DNA of 64,000 nucleotides from Antarctobacter heliothermus (lineage in GTDB: Bacteria; Pseudomonadota; Alphaproteobacteria; Rhodobacterales; Rhodobacteraceae). This document shows positions 28,462 through 37,674 of this stretch, in pieces (position 1 is the first letter of the stretch; the number at the start of each line of letters is the position of its first letter). Location of the stretch: NCBI RefSeq assembly GCF_002237555.1, contig NZ_CP022540.1, forward strand, positions 620,001-684,000, written 5' to 3'. The translations under genes were made by a program, and so were the position numbers. Below the pieces are notes generated by a model, which had not been told where the DNA came from, did no database searches, and saw nothing but the letters and a program-made list of their open reading frames with translations.

Positions 28462-29711
28462 GTGCCCCAAAATTCACAACGCTCGGCTGCCGTCTCAACG
28501 CCTATGAGACGCAGGCCATGAAGGATCTCGCAGAGGCCGCTGGCGTTGAAAATGCCGTTGTCGTGAACACCTGCGCCGTCACCGCAGAGGCCGTGCGCAA
28601 AGCCCGGCAGGAAATCCGCCGCTTGCGCCGCGAAAACCCCGACGCCCGGGTGATCGTCACCGGCTGCGCTGCGCAGATCGACCCCGACAGTTTTGCCGCA
28701 ATGGAAGAGGTCGACGCCGTCATCGGCAATACCGAAAAGATGGCCGCTGACACTTGGAAAGGCATGGTAGCCGATTTTATCGGTGAAACAGAGGCGGTGC
28801 AGGTCAATGACATCATGTCCGTGACCGAAACCGCTGGCCACCTGATCGACGGCTTTGGCACCCGCAGTCGCGCCTATGTGCAGGTCCAGAATGGCTGTGA
28901 TCACCGCTGCACCTTTTGCATCATCCCCTACGGTCGCGGCAACTCACGCTCCGTCGCGGCCGGAGTTGTGGTGGATCAGATCAAGCGCCTGCGCGATCAG
29001 GGCTACAACGAGGTAGTCCTGACCGGTGTCGATCTGACCTCATGGGGGGCCGATCTGCCCGGAGAACCACGACTTGGCGATCTGGTCATGCGCATTCTCA
29101 AGCTGACCGATATCCCGCGCCTGCGCATCTCTTCGATCGATTCGATCGAAGCGGATGACAACCTGATGCAGGCGATCGCGACAGAACCTCGACTGATGCC
29201 GCATCTGCACCTGTCGCTGCAACATGGCGACGACCTGATCCTGAAACGCATGAAACGCCGCCACCTGCGCGACGACGCGATCCGGTTTTGCGAAGAGGCG
29301 CGCAAACTGCGCCCAAACATGACCTTTGGGGCGGACATCATTGCCGGGTTCCCGACAGAGACGGATGCCCATTTCGAGAACTCGATGAAGTTGGTGCAGG
29401 ACTGCGACCTAACGTGGTTGCACGTCTTCCCCTATTCCTCGCGTCCCGGCACGCCTGCTGCCCGCATTCCGAACAAGGTGAACGGCACCGTGATCAAAGA
29501 GCGCGCGGCGCGCCTGCGCGCCGCTGGTGACGGCCGGGTACTGGCCCATCTGGCCGCGCAGGTCGGCCGGGATCACGCCATCCTGATGGAAGCCCCCGAC
29601 ATGGGCCGCACCGAACAGTTTACCGAGGTCCGATTTGCCACGCCTCAACCCGTCGGGCAGATTGTGCGCGCCACAATCACCGGGGTCGACGGCACCCAAC
29701 TGACGGCCTGA
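28458..29711 (+). CDS. mtaB: tRNA t6A37 methylthiotransferase
   Basis: 417 residues from the ATG at 28458. The N-terminal UPF0004 domain (TLGCRLNAYETQAM, VVVNTCAVT, VTGCAAQ) holds one Fe-S cluster; the radical-SAM domain has CDHRCTFC and RGNSRS. It ends with a short TRAM-like region. MtaB adds a methylthio group to t6A at position 37 of ANN-decoding tRNAs, such as tRNA-Lys. A tRNA-Lys gene lies upstream, though that is probably chance. Confidence 0.93.
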   Translation: MSAPKFTTLGCRLNAYETQAMKDLAEAAGVENAVVVNTCAVTAEAVRKARQEIRRLRRENPDARVIVTGCAAQIDPDSFAAMEEVDAVIGNTEKMAADTWKGMVADFIGETEAVQVNDIMSVTETAGHLIDGFGTRSRAYVQVQNGCDHRCTFCIIPYGRGNSRSVAAGVVVDQIKRLRDQGYNEVVLTGVDLTSWGADLPGEPRLGDLVMRILKLTDIPRLRISSIDSIEADDNLMQAIATEPRLMPHLHLSLQHGDDLILKRMKRRHLRDDAIRFCEEARKLRPNMTFGADIIAGFPTETDAHFENSMKLVQDCDLTWLHVFPYSSRPGTPAARIPNKVNGTVIKERAARLRAAGDGRVLAHLAAQVGRDHAILMEAPDMGRTEQFTEVRFATPQPVGQIVRATITGVDGTQLTA

Positions 29712-29715
29712 GCAG

Positions 29716-30339
29716 ATGCACCCCAACCAGACCTTTCGCCGGACCGATAAGGGGGTGGCCCTTTCCTTTGCGCGCGACCGCACCTTTGGAACCCTAGCCG
29801 TTTCAACACAGGGCGCGCCGCTGATCTCCCATGTGCCCTTTCTACTGGCCGAGGATGGCACAACCGCAGATCTGCATCTGGTGCGGTCGAACCCCATCGC
29901 GCGCGTTTGCGGCAATGCCACGCCTGTCACACTCGCCGTCACCGGGCCGGATGCCTACATCTCTCCGGACTGGTACGGGATCGACGATCAGGTGCCGACT
30001 TGGAACTACGTCGCCGTCCACCTTGTCGGCATGCTACGGCCCCTGCCCGTTGACGATCTCCCAGACCTGCTCGCCCGCCAGTCCGCCGCCTACGAGGCGC
30101 GTTTGCCGGGCAAAGCCCCCTGGACCATGGACAAGATGAGCGCAGAGACCATGGCCAAATTCCTGCGGATGATCCTGCCCTTCCGGCTTGAGATTGCAGA
30201 GGTGCAGAGCACCTACAAGCTGGGTCAGAACAAGGATGACACTGCGCGCCAAGCCGCCGCTGATATGGTCGAAACCGGGCTTGGGAGTGAGCTTGGACAC
30301 CTCGCTCGGCTTATGCGACATCCGCCCGACGCGGAGTGA
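29716..30339 (+). CDS. PaiB-family FMN-binding protein
   Basis: 207 residues, starting 4 nt after mtaB, so probably co-transcribed. Family motifs are HPNQTFRRTD at the N terminus, SHVPFLLAEDG, HLVRSNP, GPDAYISPDWYG and PTWNYVAVHLVG. This is the FMN-binding split-barrel fold of the PaiB family, named for a Bacillus protein linked to control of sporulation and protease genes. No DNA-binding helix-turn-helix is visible, so an enzyme or FMN-dependent role is as likely as regulation. Confidence 0.85.
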   Translation: MHPNQTFRRTDKGVALSFARDRTFGTLAVSTQGAPLISHVPFLLAEDGTTADLHLVRSNPIARVCGNATPVTLAVTGPDAYISPDWYGIDDQVPTWNYVAVHLVGMLRPLPVDDLPDLLARQSAAYEARLPGKAPWTMDKMSAETMAKFLRMILPFRLEIAEVQSTYKLGQNKDDTARQAAADMVETGLGSELGHLARLMRHPPDAE

Positions 30340-30390
30340 CAGCGCCTTAATGCCCGCGCTCTTCTAAGAAACAAACGCCACAAACAAAAA

Positions 30391-30419
30391 AAGGCCCCGC
30401 TGTCTACCAGCAGGGCCTT
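30391..30419 (-). terminator. Terminator of the alpha operon
   Basis: 12-bp stem with one mismatch (30391-30402 / 30408-30419). On the minus strand it is followed by a seven-T run. It lies just past the rplQ stop and ends the ribosomal protein cluster. Confidence 0.85.
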
Positions 30420-30441
30420 CGCATTCAATGTGCCAAAGCGC

Positions 30442-30852
30442 TTATTCAGCGGCTTCCGCAACGCGTGCCTTGTCGGCAGCCCCCTTGGCGTCGACATCGC
30501 GGTCGACCAGTTCGATGATCGCCATCGGCGCCATGTCACCATAGCGGAAACCGGCCTTCAGAACGCGGCAGTAACCGCCCGAACGCTCGGCATAACGCGG
30601 GCCGAGGATCTCGAACAGCTTGGCGACGTCCTTGTCTTCTTTCAACTGAGCTGCGGCCTGACGGCGCGCGTGCAGGTCGCCGCGCTTGCCCAAAGTAATC
30701 AGCTTGTCGATGACGCGCTTGAGTTCCTTGGCTTTCGGCAGCGTGGTTTTGATCTGCTCATGTTCGATGAGCGAGCCGGCCATGTTCGCCCACAGCGCCT
30801 TACGGTGCTCATGGGTGCGGTTGAGGCGGCGGTATCCTTTTGCGTGACGCAT
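30442..30852 (-). CDS. rplQ: 50S ribosomal protein L17
   Basis: 136 residues beginning [20 protein letters not shown], the invariant L17 start, with [31 protein letters not shown] following. L17 binds 23S rRNA near the exit tunnel. It is the last gene of the cluster. A 170-nt gap with a REP-like pair separates it from rpoA. The C terminus has a short acidic/alanine tail common in alphaproteobacteria. Confidence 0.97.
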   Translation of the reverse strand: MRHAKGYRRLNRTHEHRKALWANMAGSLIEHEQIKTTLPKAKELKRVIDKLITLGKRGDLHARRQAAAQLKEDKDVAKLFEILGPRYAERSGGYCRVLKAGFRYGDMAPMAIIELVDRDVDAKGAADKARVAEAAE

Positions 30853-30954
30853 TGTCTAACTCCAAATGTGCCCTCTACGGGCGTTTTTGCTTTGTCTGGC
30901 CGCCGATGCGTGTCAGCGGCTCTCCTTGGGGCACAAGGCCCGGGTTGGCGATGT

Positions 30955-31015
30955 GCCGGGCTGAAGCCCGGCCTACCGCATCTTGTTGGGGATGTAAGCC
31001 GGGCTTCAGCCCGGC
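30955..31015. repeat. Pair of inverted REP-like palindromes between rpoA and rplQ
   Basis: GCCGGGCTGAAGCCCGGC at 30955-30972 and its exact reverse complement at 30998-31015. They stand as two hairpins in opposite orientation, 25 nt apart, like a small BIME. Confidence 0.75.
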
Positions 31016-31022
31016 ATCCCGA

Positions 31023-32039
31023 TTAGAACGAGTCTTCCAGCTTCTTGGCCAGATCTTCGATGTTGTCCGGCGGCCAATCCTCGACGTCCATGCCAAGGTG
31101 AAGACCCATGCCCGACAGCACTTCCTTGATCTCGTTCAAGGACTTGCGGCCAAAGTTCGGCGTGCGCAGCATCTCTGCTTCGGTCTTCTGGATCAGATCG
31201 CCAATATAAACGATATTGTCGTTCTTCAGGCAGTTCGCAGACCGGACCGACAGTTCCAACTCGTCCACTTTCTTGAGCAGAAGCGGATTGAACTCCAGAC
31301 CATCGTCTTCGTCCTGACGGTTGGCCGACTCAGGCTCTTCGAAGTTGACGAAGATCGACAGCTGATCCTGCAGGATACGCGCGGCAAAGGCCACGGCGTC
31401 CTCAGGTGTGATCGAGCCATCGGTTTCGATCTTCATGGTCAGCTTGTCATAGTCCAGCACCTGACCCTCACGGGTCGGCTGCACGTCATAGGCGACCTTT
31501 TTGACCGGCGAATAGATCGCGTCGATCGGGATCAGGCCGATGGGTGCATCCTCGGGCTTGTTCTTGTCGGCGGCGACATAGCCTTTGCCGGTGTTCACGG
31601 TGAACTCCATGTACACTTCGGCACCTTCATCGACGTGGCAGATGACATGCTCGCGGTTGAGCACCTCTATGCCGTTGGTCTCTGCGATGTCACCGGCGGT
31701 CACGACGCCCGGACCCTTGCCGGTCACGGACAGGCGCTTGGGCCCTTCGACTTCCATGCGTAGTGACACACCCTTGAGGTTCAGGATGATGTCGGTGACG
31801 TCCTCGCGGACACCCGCAACGCTGGAGAATTCGTGCAGCACGTTATCGATCTGCACGCTTGTGATGGCCGCGCCCTGAAGGCTCGACAGCAGCACACGGC
31901 GCAGGGCGTTGCCCAGCGTCAAGCCAAAGCCACGCTCAAGCGGCTCAGCCACGACCGTCGCCTGACGCGACGGATCGGCGCCCGGTTTGATCTCGAGCTG
32001 CGTCGGCTTGATCAGTTCTGCCCAGTTCTTGTGGATCAT
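31023..32039 (-). CDS. rpoA: RNA polymerase alpha subunit
   Basis: 338 residues. The N-terminal dimerisation domain ([20 protein letters not shown]... [25 protein letters not shown]) is followed by a linker rich in acid residues ([14 protein letters not shown]) and the alpha-CTD ([48 protein letters not shown]), which contacts UP elements and activators. It lies in the alpha operon after rpsK, without an intervening rpsD, as usual in alphaproteobacteria. Confidence 0.98.
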   Translation of the reverse strand: MIHKNWAELIKPTQLEIKPGADPSRQATVVAEPLERGFGLTLGNALRRVLLSSLQGAAITSVQIDNVLHEFSSVAGVREDVTDIILNLKGVSLRMEVEGPKRLSVTGKGPGVVTAGDIAETNGIEVLNREHVICHVDEGAEVYMEFTVNTGKGYVAADKNKPEDAPIGLIPIDAIYSPVKKVAYDVQPTREGQVLDYDKLTMKIETDGSITPEDAVAFAARILQDQLSIFVNFEEPESANRQDEDDGLEFNPLLLKKVDELELSVRSANCLKNDNIVYIGDLIQKTEAEMLRTPNFGRKSLNEIKEVLSGMGLHLGMDVEDWPPDNIEDLAKKLEDSF

Positions 32040-32114
32040 GCAGTTCCCTCCATACCTGTCAGCGCCCCATGTCCGGTAGGTGCTGACGCCCGAGGTTTCA
32101 AAACGACGGCACGA

Positions 32115-32135
32115 GGCCGGGCATTATGCCCGGCC
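32115..32135. repeat. REP-like palindrome between rpsK and rpoA
   Basis: Perfect inverted repeat GGCCGGGCAT / ATGCCCGGCC with a single central base at 32115-32135. Same GCCGGGC core as the other cluster palindromes. Confidence 0.7.
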
Positions 32136-32158
32136 CCGCGAAATTCAAATCCCAAGGA

Positions 32159-32554
32159 TCAGACCCGGCGGCGCTTCGGCGGACGGCAGCCATTGTGCGC
32201 AATCGGCGTCACGTCGCGGATCGAGGTGATGTTAAAACCCACGGCGGCCAAAGCGCGCAGAGCCGATTCACGGCCCGAACCGGGGCCCTGAACTTCGACT
32301 TCGAGGGTCTTCACACCATGTTCCTGCGCCTTCTTGCCCGCGTCTTCGGCGGCCAACTGTGCAGCGTAAGGTGTCGATTTCCGCGAGCCTTTGAACCCCA
32401 TGGTGCCAGCCGACGACCATGCGATCGCATTGCCCTGCACGTCCGAGATCAGGATCTTGGTGTTGTTGAAGGTCGAGTTCACATGCGCAACGCCAGCTGC
32501 GATGTTCTTGGAGACCTTTTTCTTGCCGCCTGCGCGGCGCGTATCACGTGCCAT
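32159..32554 (-). CDS. rpsK: 30S ribosomal protein S11
   Basis: 131 residues ([21 protein letters not shown]... [22 protein letters not shown]... [18 protein letters not shown]... [13 protein letters not shown]). The C terminus [14 protein letters not shown] is the conserved rRNA-binding tail. S11 lies on the small-subunit platform near the mRNA exit. It follows rpsM by 15 nt. Confidence 0.98.
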   Translation of the reverse strand: MARDTRRAGGKKKVSKNIAAGVAHVNSTFNNTKILISDVQGNAIAWSSAGTMGFKGSRKSTPYAAQLAAEDAGKKAQEHGVKTLEVEVQGPGSGRESALRALAAVGFNITSIRDVTPIAHNGCRPPKRRRV

Positions 32555-32569
32555 ATCCGTGTGTCTCCC

Positions 32570-32938
32570 TTACTTCTTCTTGCCGGCAATGGCCTTCGCG
32601 GGGCCTTTGCGCGTGCGAGCGTTGGTGTGCGTACGCTGACCGCGCACGGGGAGGTTGCGGCGATGGCGCAGACCGCGATAACAGCCAAGGTCCATCAGGC
32701 GCTTAACGTTCATCTGCACTTCGCGGCGCAGGTCGCCTTCGACGGTCAGGTTCGCGTCGATGAACTCACGCACGGCCAACACTTCGGCGTCCGACAGCTC
32801 GTTTACACGGCGGGACACGTCGATGTTGGTGGCGGTGCAGATTTCCTTGGCAGCGGCGGGGCCGATACCGTGGATGTATGTCAACGCGATCGGGACGCGC
32901 TTGTGGGTCGGGATGTTGACGCCGGCAATACGTGCCAA
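32570..32938 (-). CDS. rpsM: 30S ribosomal protein S13
   Basis: 122 residues beginning [26 protein letters not shown], with [24 protein letters not shown] near the C terminus; both are S13 hallmarks. S13 contacts the P-site tRNA and bridges to the large subunit. It appears to be the first gene of an alpha operon that has its own promoter in the 259-nt gap after adk. Confidence 0.98.
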   Translation of the reverse strand: MARIAGVNIPTHKRVPIALTYIHGIGPAAAKEICTATNIDVSRRVNELSDAEVLAVREFIDANLTVEGDLRREVQMNVKRLMDLGCYRGLRHRRNLPVRGQRTHTNARTRKGPAKAIAGKKK

Positions 32939-33093
32939 GTCTGTATTCCTTTCGTTGCGAGCCCGTAGCTCCAGGCCCTTTTTTCACAACGGAAGCCCGG
33001 GCCTGTTGGCAACCGGGCGTCTGTCATTACTCAGGTGATTGACCCGAACCATAATAGTTCGATTCGGGCATGGTCTCCCTTGCGGGATGGGGC

Positions 33094-33122
33094 TAACTAT
33101 TGGCCGGAGCGCAGAAGGTCAA
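33094..33122 (-). promoter_or_regulatory. Candidate alpha-operon promoter in the adk-rpsM gap
   Basis: TTGACC (33122-33117), 17 nt, TAGTTA (33099-33094). This would give a leader of about 150 nt before rpsM. Hexamers and spacing are identical to those ahead of tRNA-Lys. Confidence 0.5.
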
Positions 33123-33197
33123 CCCCCTGTCAAGCACATTTTGCGAACAGCGTTCCGAACCTCGCCAGACGACAAGCGCAGGCGAGGTCAGATCCGT

Positions 33198-33845
33198 TCA
33201 GCCGTCCAGCTGTGCGGCGATGGCGGACTGGATTTCCGCAATCTCGCCCATACCGTCGGTTTCGGTGTGCATGCCCTTGGCATAGTAGTAGCCAACCAGC
33301 GGAGACGTCTGCTTGTAATAGGCCATCAGACGGGTGCGCAGGCTGTCTTCGTTGTCGTCGGCGCGGCGCTTGAACTCGGCCTTTTCACCGCAAGAGGTGC
33401 AAACACCATCCGCCGGGATCGGTTTGGTGTTGTCGTTGTAGACCTCACCACAATTGGCGCAGGTTGAACGCGCCGTGATCCGCGCCACCAGCGCCTCATC
33501 GTCGACGCGCAGTTCGATTACCTTGTCCAGCGTCTGGCCCATTTCGGCCAACAATTCACCCAAGGCATCCGCCTGGGCCAACGTGCGCGGGAAGCCGTCA
33601 AAGATAAAACCGGGCGCCTTTACCGTTTGCAGCTTTTCACGGATCAGACCGATCACGATCTCATCGGTCACCAACTCACCGCGGGCCATCACGTCGGCGA
33701 CGATCTTTCCCATTTCGGTGCCGCTGTCTTTGGCTTCGCGCAGCATGTCCCCGGTGGACAATTGCACCAAGCCGCGAGTCTCCTCAAGAATACGCGCTTG
33801 CGTGCCCTTCCCCGCTCCCGGCGGTCCCAATAGAATGATGTTCAT
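33198..33845 (-). CDS. adk: Adenylate kinase
   Basis: 215 residues. P-loop [11 protein letters not shown] at the N terminus, [13 protein letters not shown] near residue 85, and a long LID domain with four zinc-type cysteines (CANCGEVYN and CTSCG). It interconverts AMP, ADP and ATP. Its ATG overlaps the secY stop (ATGA), so the two are coupled, and adk next to secY is typical of bacteria. Confidence 0.97.
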   Translation of the reverse strand: MNIILLGPPGAGKGTQARILEETRGLVQLSTGDMLREAKDSGTEMGKIVADVMARGELVTDEIVIGLIREKLQTVKAPGFIFDGFPRTLAQADALGELLAEMGQTLDKVIELRVDDEALVARITARSTCANCGEVYNDNTKPIPADGVCTSCGEKAEFKRRADDNEDSLRTRLMAYYKQTSPLVGYYYAKGMHTETDGMGEIAEIQSAIAAQLDG

Positions 33846-35209
33846 CGACGCGCTGGCGCTCCCCGTTTCTTGCGGCTCTTACCCTTACCGCGCAATTGCG
33901 ATTTCTGAATAAGACCTTCGTACTGATGTGCCAAGAGGTGGCTCTGGACTTGCTGGATGGTGTCCATGGTCACGCTCACCACGATCAGAACCGAGGTTCC
34001 GCCAAAGTAGAACGGGATCGCGTATTGAGTGCGCAGGATTTCCGGCAGCAAACACACCGCCGTCAAATAAGCCGAACCCAGAACAAGAACGCGGTTTACC
34101 ACATATTCCATGTATTCCGCGGTCTTCTTGCCCGGACGGATACCGGGAACAAAGCCGTTCTGGTTCTTCAGGTTGTCTGCAACATCATCGGGCTTAAACG
34201 ACACGTTGAACGTGTAGAAATAGGCGAAAAAGACGATCATGGCGCCGAAGAACAGCAGGTATAGCGGCTGTCCGGGGCCAAAGTAGGCAAGGATCGTCGA
34301 CATGATCGGGCTGGTGTCGGACCCGCCCGAAAAGGTCGAGATCGTGACCGGCAGCAGCAGCAGAGATGAGGCAAAGATCGCAGGGATCACGCCCGCCGGG
34401 TTGACCTTGATCGGCAGGTGGCTGGACTGTGCCTCTGTCATCTTCATGCCGACCTGACGGCGCGGATACTGGATGGTTACCTTTCGCAAGGCCCTTTCCA
34501 TGAAGACCACAAAGGTGATCACCCCCACCACCATCAGCATGACGCCGATGATCAGCGCCGGGCTGATCGCGCCGGACACACCAGACGAGAAGAACTGCGC
34601 CAGTGCTGCAGGAACCTCGGCGATGATGCCGACGAAGATGATCAAAGAGATACCGTTGCCGATGCCGCGCGCGGTGATCTGTTCACCCAGCCACATCAGG
34701 AACATCGTGCCGCCGACCAGCGTGATCATGCAGGATGCACGGAAGTACCAGCCCGGATCGGTCACAAGGTCGCCCGCCTCTAGGCTGACGGCCAGACCGT
34801 AGGACTGAATCACCGCCAGCGCCACTGTGCCGAACCGGGTGTACTGGTTGATCTTTTTGCGGCCCTGTTCGCCCTCTTTCTTGAGCTGCTCCAGCGCCGG
34901 CACCATGGCCGTCAGAAGCTGCACCATGATCGAGGCCGAAATGTAGGGCATAATGCCCAAGGCAAAGATCCCCATGCGTCCCAGCGCGCCGCCGGTGAAC
35001 ATTGACACCATGCCGGCCACGCCCTGCCCCGCCTGATCCACAAACTCGCGCAGCGCCGCACCATCGATCCCCGGCACCGGAATATAGGTGCCAAGGCGAT
35101 AGACGATCAAAAGAGCGAGGGTGAAGAAGATGCGATTGCGCAGGTCGGTTGCTTTGCCAAGCGCCGCCCAGCTTGTGTTGGCGGCCATTTGCTCTGCTGC
35201 GGATACCAT
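33842..35209 (-). CDS. secY: Preprotein translocase subunit SecY
   Basis: 455 residues, about ten membrane helices. N-terminal [27 protein letters not shown], then [29 protein letters not shown] and cytosolic loops with [19 protein letters not shown]. It is the channel for Sec-dependent secretion and membrane insertion. It ends in a basic tail ([13 protein letters not shown]). It follows rplO across a gap with a strong GC hairpin. Confidence 0.97.
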   Translation of the reverse strand: MVSAAEQMAANTSWAALGKATDLRNRIFFTLALLIVYRLGTYIPVPGIDGAALREFVDQAGQGVAGMVSMFTGGALGRMGIFALGIMPYISASIMVQLLTAMVPALEQLKKEGEQGRKKINQYTRFGTVALAVIQSYGLAVSLEAGDLVTDPGWYFRASCMITLVGGTMFLMWLGEQITARGIGNGISLIIFVGIIAEVPAALAQFFSSGVSGAISPALIIGVMLMVVGVITFVVFMERALRKVTIQYPRRQVGMKMTEAQSSHLPIKVNPAGVIPAIFASSLLLLPVTISTFSGGSDTSPIMSTILAYFGPGQPLYLLFFGAMIVFFAYFYTFNVSFKPDDVADNLKNQNGFVPGIRPGKKTAEYMEYVVNRVLVLGSAYLTAVCLLPEILRTQYAIPFYFGGTSVLIVVSVTMDTIQQVQSHLLAHQYEGLIQKSQLRGKGKSRKKRGAPARR

Positions 35210-35232
35210 GCGGATCTCTCTTTTCGCTAAAA

Positions 35233-35263
35233 CGCCGCCCGGACGGTCTTCCGTCGGGCGGCG
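35233..35263. repeat. GC-rich hairpin between rplO and secY
   Basis: CGCCGCCCG / CGGGCGGCG arms plus an inner ACGG/CCGT stem with one bulge and loop TCTT. It has no T run, so it is more likely an mRNA-processing or stabilising hairpin than a terminator. Confidence 0.6.
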
Positions 35264-35345
35264 TGCGTTGGAAAACTGAGCGACATGTAAGGGGCTGAGC
35301 CGTCACTCACAAGTCACGATTGCGCCGCAGGTGCGGCGCTATGCG

Positions 35346-35816
35346 TTATTCCGTGGCTGCCGCTGCGGCGACGGTCAGCGAACCGCCCTTGCCTGCAACT
35401 GCTTCAATCGCCGATTTGGACGCGCCGGTGACTGCGATGGTCAGGGCTCCGGTGATGTCGCCTTTGGCCAGAACGCGAATCCCGTCCAGCTTGCGGCGCA
35501 CCAGACCGGACTCGACCAGCGTGTCTTCGGTGATGGTTGCGGCGTCCAGCTTGCCTGCGTCGACAAACTTCTGGATCAGGCCCAGGTTGACGACAGCATA
35601 TGCCTTGCGGTTCGGCTTGTTAAAGCCACGCTTGGGCAGACGTTGGTACAGCGGCATCTGGCCGCCCTCGTAGCCATTGATGGCCACACCCGAACGCGAT
35701 TTCTGACCCTTGATACCACGACCACCGGTTTTACCCTTGCCCGAACCGGCACCACGGCCGATGCGTTTCTTGGTCTTGGTTGCGCCGGGATTGTCCCGGA
35801 GTTCATTCAATTTCAT
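35346..35816 (-). CDS. rplO: 50S ribosomal protein L15
   Basis: 156 residues from the ATG at 35816 ([22 protein letters not shown]), which has GGAGAA 5 nt ahead; the frame extends 17 codons upstream without family similarity. [22 protein letters not shown] and [19 protein letters not shown] identify L15. It is normally directly after rpmD, but here lies 4.3 kb away, behind an island of non-ribosomal genes, with its own promoter. Confidence 0.97.
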   Translation of the reverse strand: MKLNELRDNPGATKTKKRIGRGAGSGKGKTGGRGIKGQKSRSGVAINGYEGGQMPLYQRLPKRGFNKPNRKAYAVVNLGLIQKFVDAGKLDAATITEDTLVESGLVRRKLDGIRVLAKGDITGALTIAVTGASKSAIEAVAGKGGSLTVAAAAATE

Positions 35817-35912
35817 GTCGCTTCTCCATTGCCGGATGTGACCCTCGAAGCGGAATGGGTCAACCACGGCTTATCTTGATACTGTGAATCGGGTCCATAG
35901 GACCACCGGGGG

Positions 35913-35941
35913 CGTATAGCGCCAGCACGCAACCGTTTCAA
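35913..35941 (-). promoter_or_regulatory. Promoter of rplO-secY-adk segment
   Basis: TTGAAA (35941-35936), 17 nt, TATACG (35918-35913), about 90 nt ahead of the rplO start. The -35 overlaps the stop codon of the preceding island gene. It is a near-consensus sigma-70 type pair that would restart transcription of the ribosomal segment after the island. Confidence 0.65.
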
Positions 35942-36390
35942 GTGTCGATACGCCCGTGCCGAAAGGCATTGTATCCGCCCTCGGCCAGCATGGTGCGGAC
36001 ACTGGGAAACGACAGCCCCAGTTCGGACAGCGCACCTGCTTCGGTGCGGTGCACCGACACCTCCAGCAACCCGCTATAGTCCGCAAGCGATTGGTACATC
36101 CGTGCCAGACCAAAGGCCACGTCGCTAGGGGCCAGAATGACCGTCCGGATCGGCGGGGTGTCTTTCGGAATCGCCCGTCCGACCCCCATCAGGATGGTAT
36201 TGACCTGCTCAAAGTTCAATTCCATCGCTGTCGCATCCGACATGTCGATCAGTTCCGTCCGTCCCAGCCGGTAGTCCGGGTCGTCCATATAAACCTGATA
36301 GATGTCAGCGAACTGAGCCGCCCGCATCGGCCCGAAATAGCGCGCATACAGCAGGTCGAGATCGGGAGAGATGCAATAGGAGATGGGCAT
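35938..36390 (-). CDS. Small protein of unknown function, STAS/SpoIIAA-like in outline
   Basis: 150 residues starting MPISYCISPDLDLLYARYFG. No named motif is recognised. The pattern of alternating strands and helices (LLYARYFGPM... ELIDMSDATAMELNFEQVNTIL... TVILAPSDVAFGLARMYQ) recalls STAS/SpoIIAA-like small proteins of roseobacters; this is only a fold guess. No signal peptide or membrane segment. It lies 9 nt after the P450 gene and is probably co-transcribed with it. Confidence 0.6.
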   Translation of the reverse strand: MPISYCISPDLDLLYARYFGPMRAAQFADIYQVYMDDPDYRLGRTELIDMSDATAMELNFEQVNTILMGVGRAIPKDTPPIRTVILAPSDVAFGLARMYQSLADYSGLLEVSVHRTEAGALSELGLSFPSVRTMLAEGGYNAFRHGRIDT

Positions 36391-36399
36391 GTGCTGTCC

Positions 36400-37608
36400 T
36401 CAGCCTAACCGGATCGGCAGCGTCGCATAACCCCGGAACCGCGCCAGCGGCACCCGCGTGCGTTGCCCGTTCGAGGTCATGTTTGGAAATCGCTGCACAA
36501 ACCGGCCCAAGGCAATCCGTCCCTCCACACGCGCCAAACTTGCACCAAGGCAGACGTGGATGCCACTGATAAAGGCAATGTGACGGTTGGGCTTGCGGGT
36601 GATGTCGACACGGTCCGGGTCAGGAAACACTTTTGGGTCGCGATTGGCCCCGGCGATGGAGGTGTGAATGTAGGTGCCCTTTGGCAGCACGCCGTCCGAC
36701 AGCGCGATGTCCTCCCCCGCCAGACGGTTGCCGATCTGCAGGGGCGACTCCACCCGCAGGAACTCTTCGACCGCGGGAGCGATCAGCGTCGGGTCGTCCA
36801 GCAACAGACGGTGCTGGTCGGGGCTATCCAGCAACAGCCCAATAGAGTTGCCGACAAAGCTGGTCGTCGTCTCGTGGCCCGCGTTCAGCAGAAAGATGCA
36901 GTTCTGGATCAATTCCTCTTGCGTCAGACGTCGCCCGTCGTGCTCGCCAAAAATCAGCGCCTCCAACACTTCTCCCTCATGCGCGCCGTCCGGATTGCGG
37001 CGCCTGTGGTCGATCAGATCGCCTAGGATCTCGCCAAATTCTGTGACTGCGGTGTTCCCCGCTGCGAGTCGATCAGCCGGCACAACCGGGTCCAGCGCGC
37101 CCAAGATCGCCAGCGAATACCCCCGCAGACGCGCGCGATACTCCGGCGGGATGCCCAGCATGAAACTGATGATCTCGGTCGGCAATTCCTTGGCAAAATC
37201 TTCGATCAGGTCCAACTCTCCCAGATCCTCGACCCGGTCCAGAAGTCGGTCGACGATCCCGCCGATCAGCGGCTCGAACTCGGCCAGCTTTCGGGGTGTG
37301 AACGCGCCGGAAATCAGCTTGCGCACCACCGTGTGATAGGGCGGATCGTTAAAGATCAGAGAGGTCGTGTGATGGGTGTGCAGTGGACAGCGTCCGAACT
37401 TTTCACCAAAGGCCTCTGTCTTGTCCGACAGCATATCGAGGCTCTGATAGACCTTCGTACAATCGTCATGCCGCGTCAGGTAAACAGATCCATCCGCATT
37501 GCGGTGGATCGGGCTTTCAGACCGCAGACGGTGCAACACCGGATGCGGGTTCTCGATGAAATCAGGTCCGATCGTGTTGAGATCGAACCCCGCAATGTCC
37601 AACGCCAT
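36400..37608 (-). CDS. Cytochrome P450
   Basis: 402 residues, normal length for a soluble bacterial P450. I-helix oxygen-binding motif AGHETT (about 244), ExxR in EEFLR (about 285), and heme-binding FISGIHVCLGASLAR (about 342-356) with Cys as iron ligand. It would hydroxylate a small hydrophobic substrate with electrons from a ferredoxin; no ferredoxin or reductase gene is nearby. Its Shine-Dalgarno GGGAGG lies inside the 3' arm of a terminator-like hairpin, an unusual way to control translation. Substrate unknown. Confidence 0.92.
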   Translation of the reverse strand: MALDIAGFDLNTIGPDFIENPHPVLHRLRSESPIHRNADGSVYLTRHDDCTKVYQSLDMLSDKTEAFGEKFGRCPLHTHHTTSLIFNDPPYHTVVRKLISGAFTPRKLAEFEPLIGGIVDRLLDRVEDLGELDLIEDFAKELPTEIISFMLGIPPEYRARLRGYSLAILGALDPVVPADRLAAGNTAVTEFGEILGDLIDHRRRNPDGAHEGEVLEALIFGEHDGRRLTQEELIQNCIFLLNAGHETTTSFVGNSIGLLLDSPDQHRLLLDDPTLIAPAVEEFLRVESPLQIGNRLAGEDIALSDGVLPKGTYIHTSIAGANRDPKVFPDPDRVDITRKPNRHIAFISGIHVCLGASLARVEGRIALGRFVQRFPNMTSNGQRTRVPLARFRGYATLPIRLG

Positions 37609-37640
37609 AAAAAGCCTCCCGCAGTCAGACTGCGGGAGGC
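37609..37640 (-). promoter_or_regulatory. Terminator-like hairpin that also hides the P450 ribosome binding site
   Basis: On the minus strand an 11-bp perfect stem (GCCTCCCGCAG / CTGCGGGAGGC, 37640-37614) is followed by TTTTT and immediately by the P450 ATG. GGGAGG in the 3' arm is 6 nt from the ATG, the ideal Shine-Dalgarno position. The element should both stop read-through from the upstream hydrolase gene and block P450 translation when folded. Confidence 0.7.
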
Positions 37641-37674
37641 AAAGGGTTTCTGCAAGAGATAGGTTGCCCCTGCG

